From NCBI GenBank assembly GCA_937894055.1, contig CALDHQ010000426.1:1-6863 (forward strand): 6,863 nt of DNA, given 5' to 3'. Source of the stretch: an uncultured Polymorphobacter sp. (lineage in GTDB: Bacteria; Pseudomonadota; Alphaproteobacteria; Sphingomonadales; Sphingomonadaceae). This document shows, piece by piece, positions 5,537 to 6,863 of this stretch (positions are counted from its first letter, which is position 1; every line of letters begins with the position of its first letter). The notes under the pieces were generated by a model. It ran no database searches. It had not been told where the DNA came from and worked only from the letters and a program-made list of their open reading frames with translations. The position numbers and the translations under genes were made by a program.

Positions 5537-5569
5537 GGCCACACTCGACAAATCCCCCCGGGTGTGGCT
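5537..5569 (+). terminator. Stable hairpin between the SDR gene and ileS
   Basis: GGCCACACTCG (5537-5547) pairs with CGGGTGTGGCT (5559-5569): 11 pairs including two G·T wobbles, around an 11-nt loop containing a C-run. It lies 11 bp after the SDR stop and 15 bp before the ileS ATG. No T-run follows, so it is either a weak terminator for the SDR transcript or part of the ileS leader. The stretch is far too short for a T-box or a leader peptide attenuator. Confidence 0.35.
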
Positions 5570-5583
5570 AGACACGCCGCCGT

Positions 5584-6795
5584 ATGACCAGTCCCGAAAA
5601 ACCCGATTATCGCAACAGCGTCTTCCTGCCGCGCACCGACTTTCCGATGAAAGCCGGCCTGCCCGAAAAGGAGCCGGCAATCCTGGCGCGCTGGCAGGCG
5701 GAGAACCTGTATCAGGCGCTGCGCGACAGCCGCCGCGGCAAGGAGAAGTTCATCCTCCACGACGGCCCGCCCTACGCCAATGGCGACATGCACATCGGCC
5801 ACGCGCTCAACCACATCCTCAAGGACACCGTCTGCCGCACGCAATCGTCGCTCGGCAAGGACGCGCCGTACGTGCCGGGCTGGGACTGCCACGGCCTGCC
5901 GATCGAGTGGAAGGTCGAGGAAAAATACCGCGCGCAAGGCAAGAACAAGGACGAGGTCGATCCGGTCGTCTTCCGCGCCGAATGCCGCGCCTATGCGCAG
6001 GGCTGGGTCAACGCGCAGCGCGAGCAGTTGAAGCGCCTCGGCATCAACGGCGACTGGGACAACCCCTATCTGACGATGGACTTCGAAGCCGAAGCCACCA
6101 TCGTCGCCGAACTGCTCAAATTCGCCACCAGCGGCCAACTGTATCGCGGCTCGAAGCCGGTGATGTGGTCGCCGGTCGAAAAGACCGCACTGGCCGAGGC
6201 CGAGGTTGAGTATGAGGACATCGTCTCGACGCAGATCGATGTCGGGTTCGAGATTGTCGAATCGCCGATCCCCGAACTCGTCGGCGCACAAGCCGTCATC
6301 TGGACGACGACGCCGTGGACGATCCCGGTCAATCAGGCTTTGGCCTATGGGCCGGAGGTGGCGTATTGGTTGATAAATGCGACGGATGGCCGCAAATATC
6401 TGGTCGCATTCGACCTAGTTGAGTCCTTCCTGACGAGGGCCGGACTCGGCCTTCTAGATACGCCCGATATGCCGAATGACGCCGAAGAACTTCTGCGACA
6501 CGGGCTAAGCAAAGCATACAACGGCTCCGACCTCGCCGGAACCATCGCCCGCCACCCGATGCACGCGCTCGGCGGGTTCTTCGCCAAGCCGCGCCCCATG
6601 CTCCCCGGCGATTTCGTCACGACCGAAGTCGGCACGGGCTTTGTGCATATTGCGCCCGGCCACGGCGAGGACGACCAGCGGGTCGGCGAGGCCAACGGCA
6701 TCGTGCTGGTGTCGCCGGTCGATTCCTTGATGGCGACGAATTTGGGCTCGTTGGCCATTTCGCGCAGCATGTCGGCGCTGATGTCGATGCCGTAG
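5584..6795 (+). CDS. ileS: Isoleucyl-tRNA synthetase, truncated after ~373 residues and fused to foreign antisense
   Basis: IleS charges tRNA-Ile and edits misactivated valine. The full proteobacterial enzyme has ~930-950 residues; this frame gives 403. Seen: KFILHDGPPYANGDMHIGHA with HIGH at 70-73; YVPGWDCHGLPIEWKVEE; GINGDWDNPYLTMD; KPVMWSPVEKTALAEAEVEY; the CP1 editing-domain motif WTTTPWTIPVN (240-250); and GTGFVHIAPGHGEDD (350-364) with the conserved editing-site Asp region. IleS resemblance ends at about Ile373 (base 6702). The last ~30 residues, to TAG 6793-6795, are antisense of a DapA-type gene. KMSKS, the anticodon-binding domain and the zinc end are missing, so this product could not aminoacylate. 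The start is the first ATG after an in-frame TAG (5569-5571), with no recognisable Shine-Dalgarno. Bases ~6335-6530 have unusual codons and lower GC than the rest of the gene, though the protein stays IleS-like. Confidence 0.93.
   Translation: MTSPEKPDYRNSVFLPRTDFPMKAGLPEKEPAILARWQAENLYQALRDSRRGKEKFILHDGPPYANGDMHIGHALNHILKDTVCRTQSSLGKDAPYVPGWDCHGLPIEWKVEEKYRAQGKNKDEVDPVVFRAECRAYAQGWVNAQREQLKRLGINGDWDNPYLTMDFEAEATIVAELLKFATSGQLYRGSKPVMWSPVEKTALAEAEVEYEDIVSTQIDVGFEIVESPIPELVGAQAVIWTTTPWTIPVNQALAYGPEVAYWLINATDGRKYLVAFDLVESFLTRAGLGLLDTPDMPNDAEELLRHGLSKAYNGSDLAGTIARHPMHALGGFFAKPRPMLPGDFVTTEVGTGFVHIAPGHGEDDQRVGEANGIVLVSPVDSLMATNLGSLAISRSMSALMSMP
6702..6711. other. Right breakpoint: ileS (plus) joined to a DapA-type gene (minus)
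   Basis: Plus-strand IleS sequence is recognisable through GEANGI (ending 6702). Minus-strand DapA-type sequence is recognisable through IKESTGDT (ending at 6708). The join therefore falls within a few bases of 6702-6711. No transposon end, target duplication or long repeat is visible there. A chimeric assembly or clone join, or a true inversion, would look the same in this window. Confidence 0.75.
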
Positions 6796-6863
6796 GCGAT
6801 GGGATTGTTGTAGACGATGATCGGCAGTCCGGACGCAGCGGCGATGGCGCGGTAATGGGCCAC
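6708..6863 (-). CDS. DapA-type aldolase fragment (dihydrodipicolinate synthase family), partial at both ends
   Basis: About 52 residues run in from beyond the right edge on the minus strand and stop at the breakpoint. They read HYRAIAAASGLPIIVYNNP, then IAYGIDISADMLREMA, then NEPKFVAIKESTGD. This matches the middle of class I aldolases of the DapA/N-acetylneuraminate lyase family. The Tyr of YNNP (bases 6812-6810) is the proton-relay Tyr and the Lys of AIKES (6728-6726) is the Schiff-base Lys that binds the keto substrate. The YNNP..YGID form, rather than the YNVP..TG of housekeeping DapA, suggests a sugar-acid or hydroxyproline-type paralogue, but the fragment is too short to decide. Downstream of the breakpoint the frame continues only as antisense of ileS. 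Confidence 0.8.

Noticed and set aside
5527..5583. T-box riboswitch or attenuator controlling ileS
   Set aside because: The gap is only 57 bp, has no specifier or T-box sequence and no leader peptide, and T-boxes are not expected in alphaproteobacteria.
4570..6291. Long open frame on the minus strand opposite the SDR and ileS genes (573 codons)
   Set aside because: The product is low-complexity, rich in Arg, Asp, Gly, Ala and His, with no motif; it is the usual antisense open frame of GC-rich genes, and both plus-strand genes have clear catalytic motifs.

Overview
The window is GC-rich bacterial chromosomal DNA. The central block, about 443 to 6702, has the strong GCC/GCG, CTG/CTC and TCG codon preference, the dense packing and the protein sequences expected of an alphaproteobacterium. 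A sphingomonad-like organism is my best guess from the look of IleS, the hotdog thioesterase and the membrane proteins, but that is inference without a database search. There is no rRNA, tRNA, CRISPR array, insertion sequence or integrase. I see no evidence of an undescribed defence or mobile system.

Layout. On the left, on the minus strand, lie the first 74 codons of a class I lysyl-tRNA synthetase (lysK) and, upstream of it, the 3' end of an unrecognised gene whose reading frame has no start. At about 425-450 the sequence switches to plus-strand genes. These are a small four-helix membrane protein (443-835), a hotdog/PaaI-type acyl-CoA thioesterase (858-1337) and a 3-hydroxyisobutyryl-CoA hydrolase-like enzyme (1334-2383), the last two overlapping by ATGA. 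A hypothetical minus-strand gene (2413-3027) converges on this group and diverges from a small membrane protein (3069-3446) across a 41-bp intergenic region with nested inverted repeats. Next come a CurA/prostaglandin-reductase-type NADPH oxidoreductase (3536-4573) and a short-chain dehydrogenase (4606-5526), probably one transcript. The 5' part of isoleucyl-tRNA synthetase (ileS) starts at 5584.

ileS stops abruptly at about 6702-6711, inside its editing domain. The remaining ~155 bases encode, on the opposite strand, a piece of a DapA-type (dihydrodipicolinate synthase family) aldolase. Both ends of the window therefore carry a join between unrelated, oppositely oriented coding sequences. 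ileS is normally an essential single-copy gene, so a chimeric assembly or clone is the simplest explanation; a real inversion or recombination is the alternative.

Functional theme. The central genes suit acyl-CoA and carbonyl metabolism: two CoA-ester hydrolases (one fitting valine catabolism) and an enone-reductase/SDR pair. They sit next to translation genes and show no sign of one dedicated pathway.
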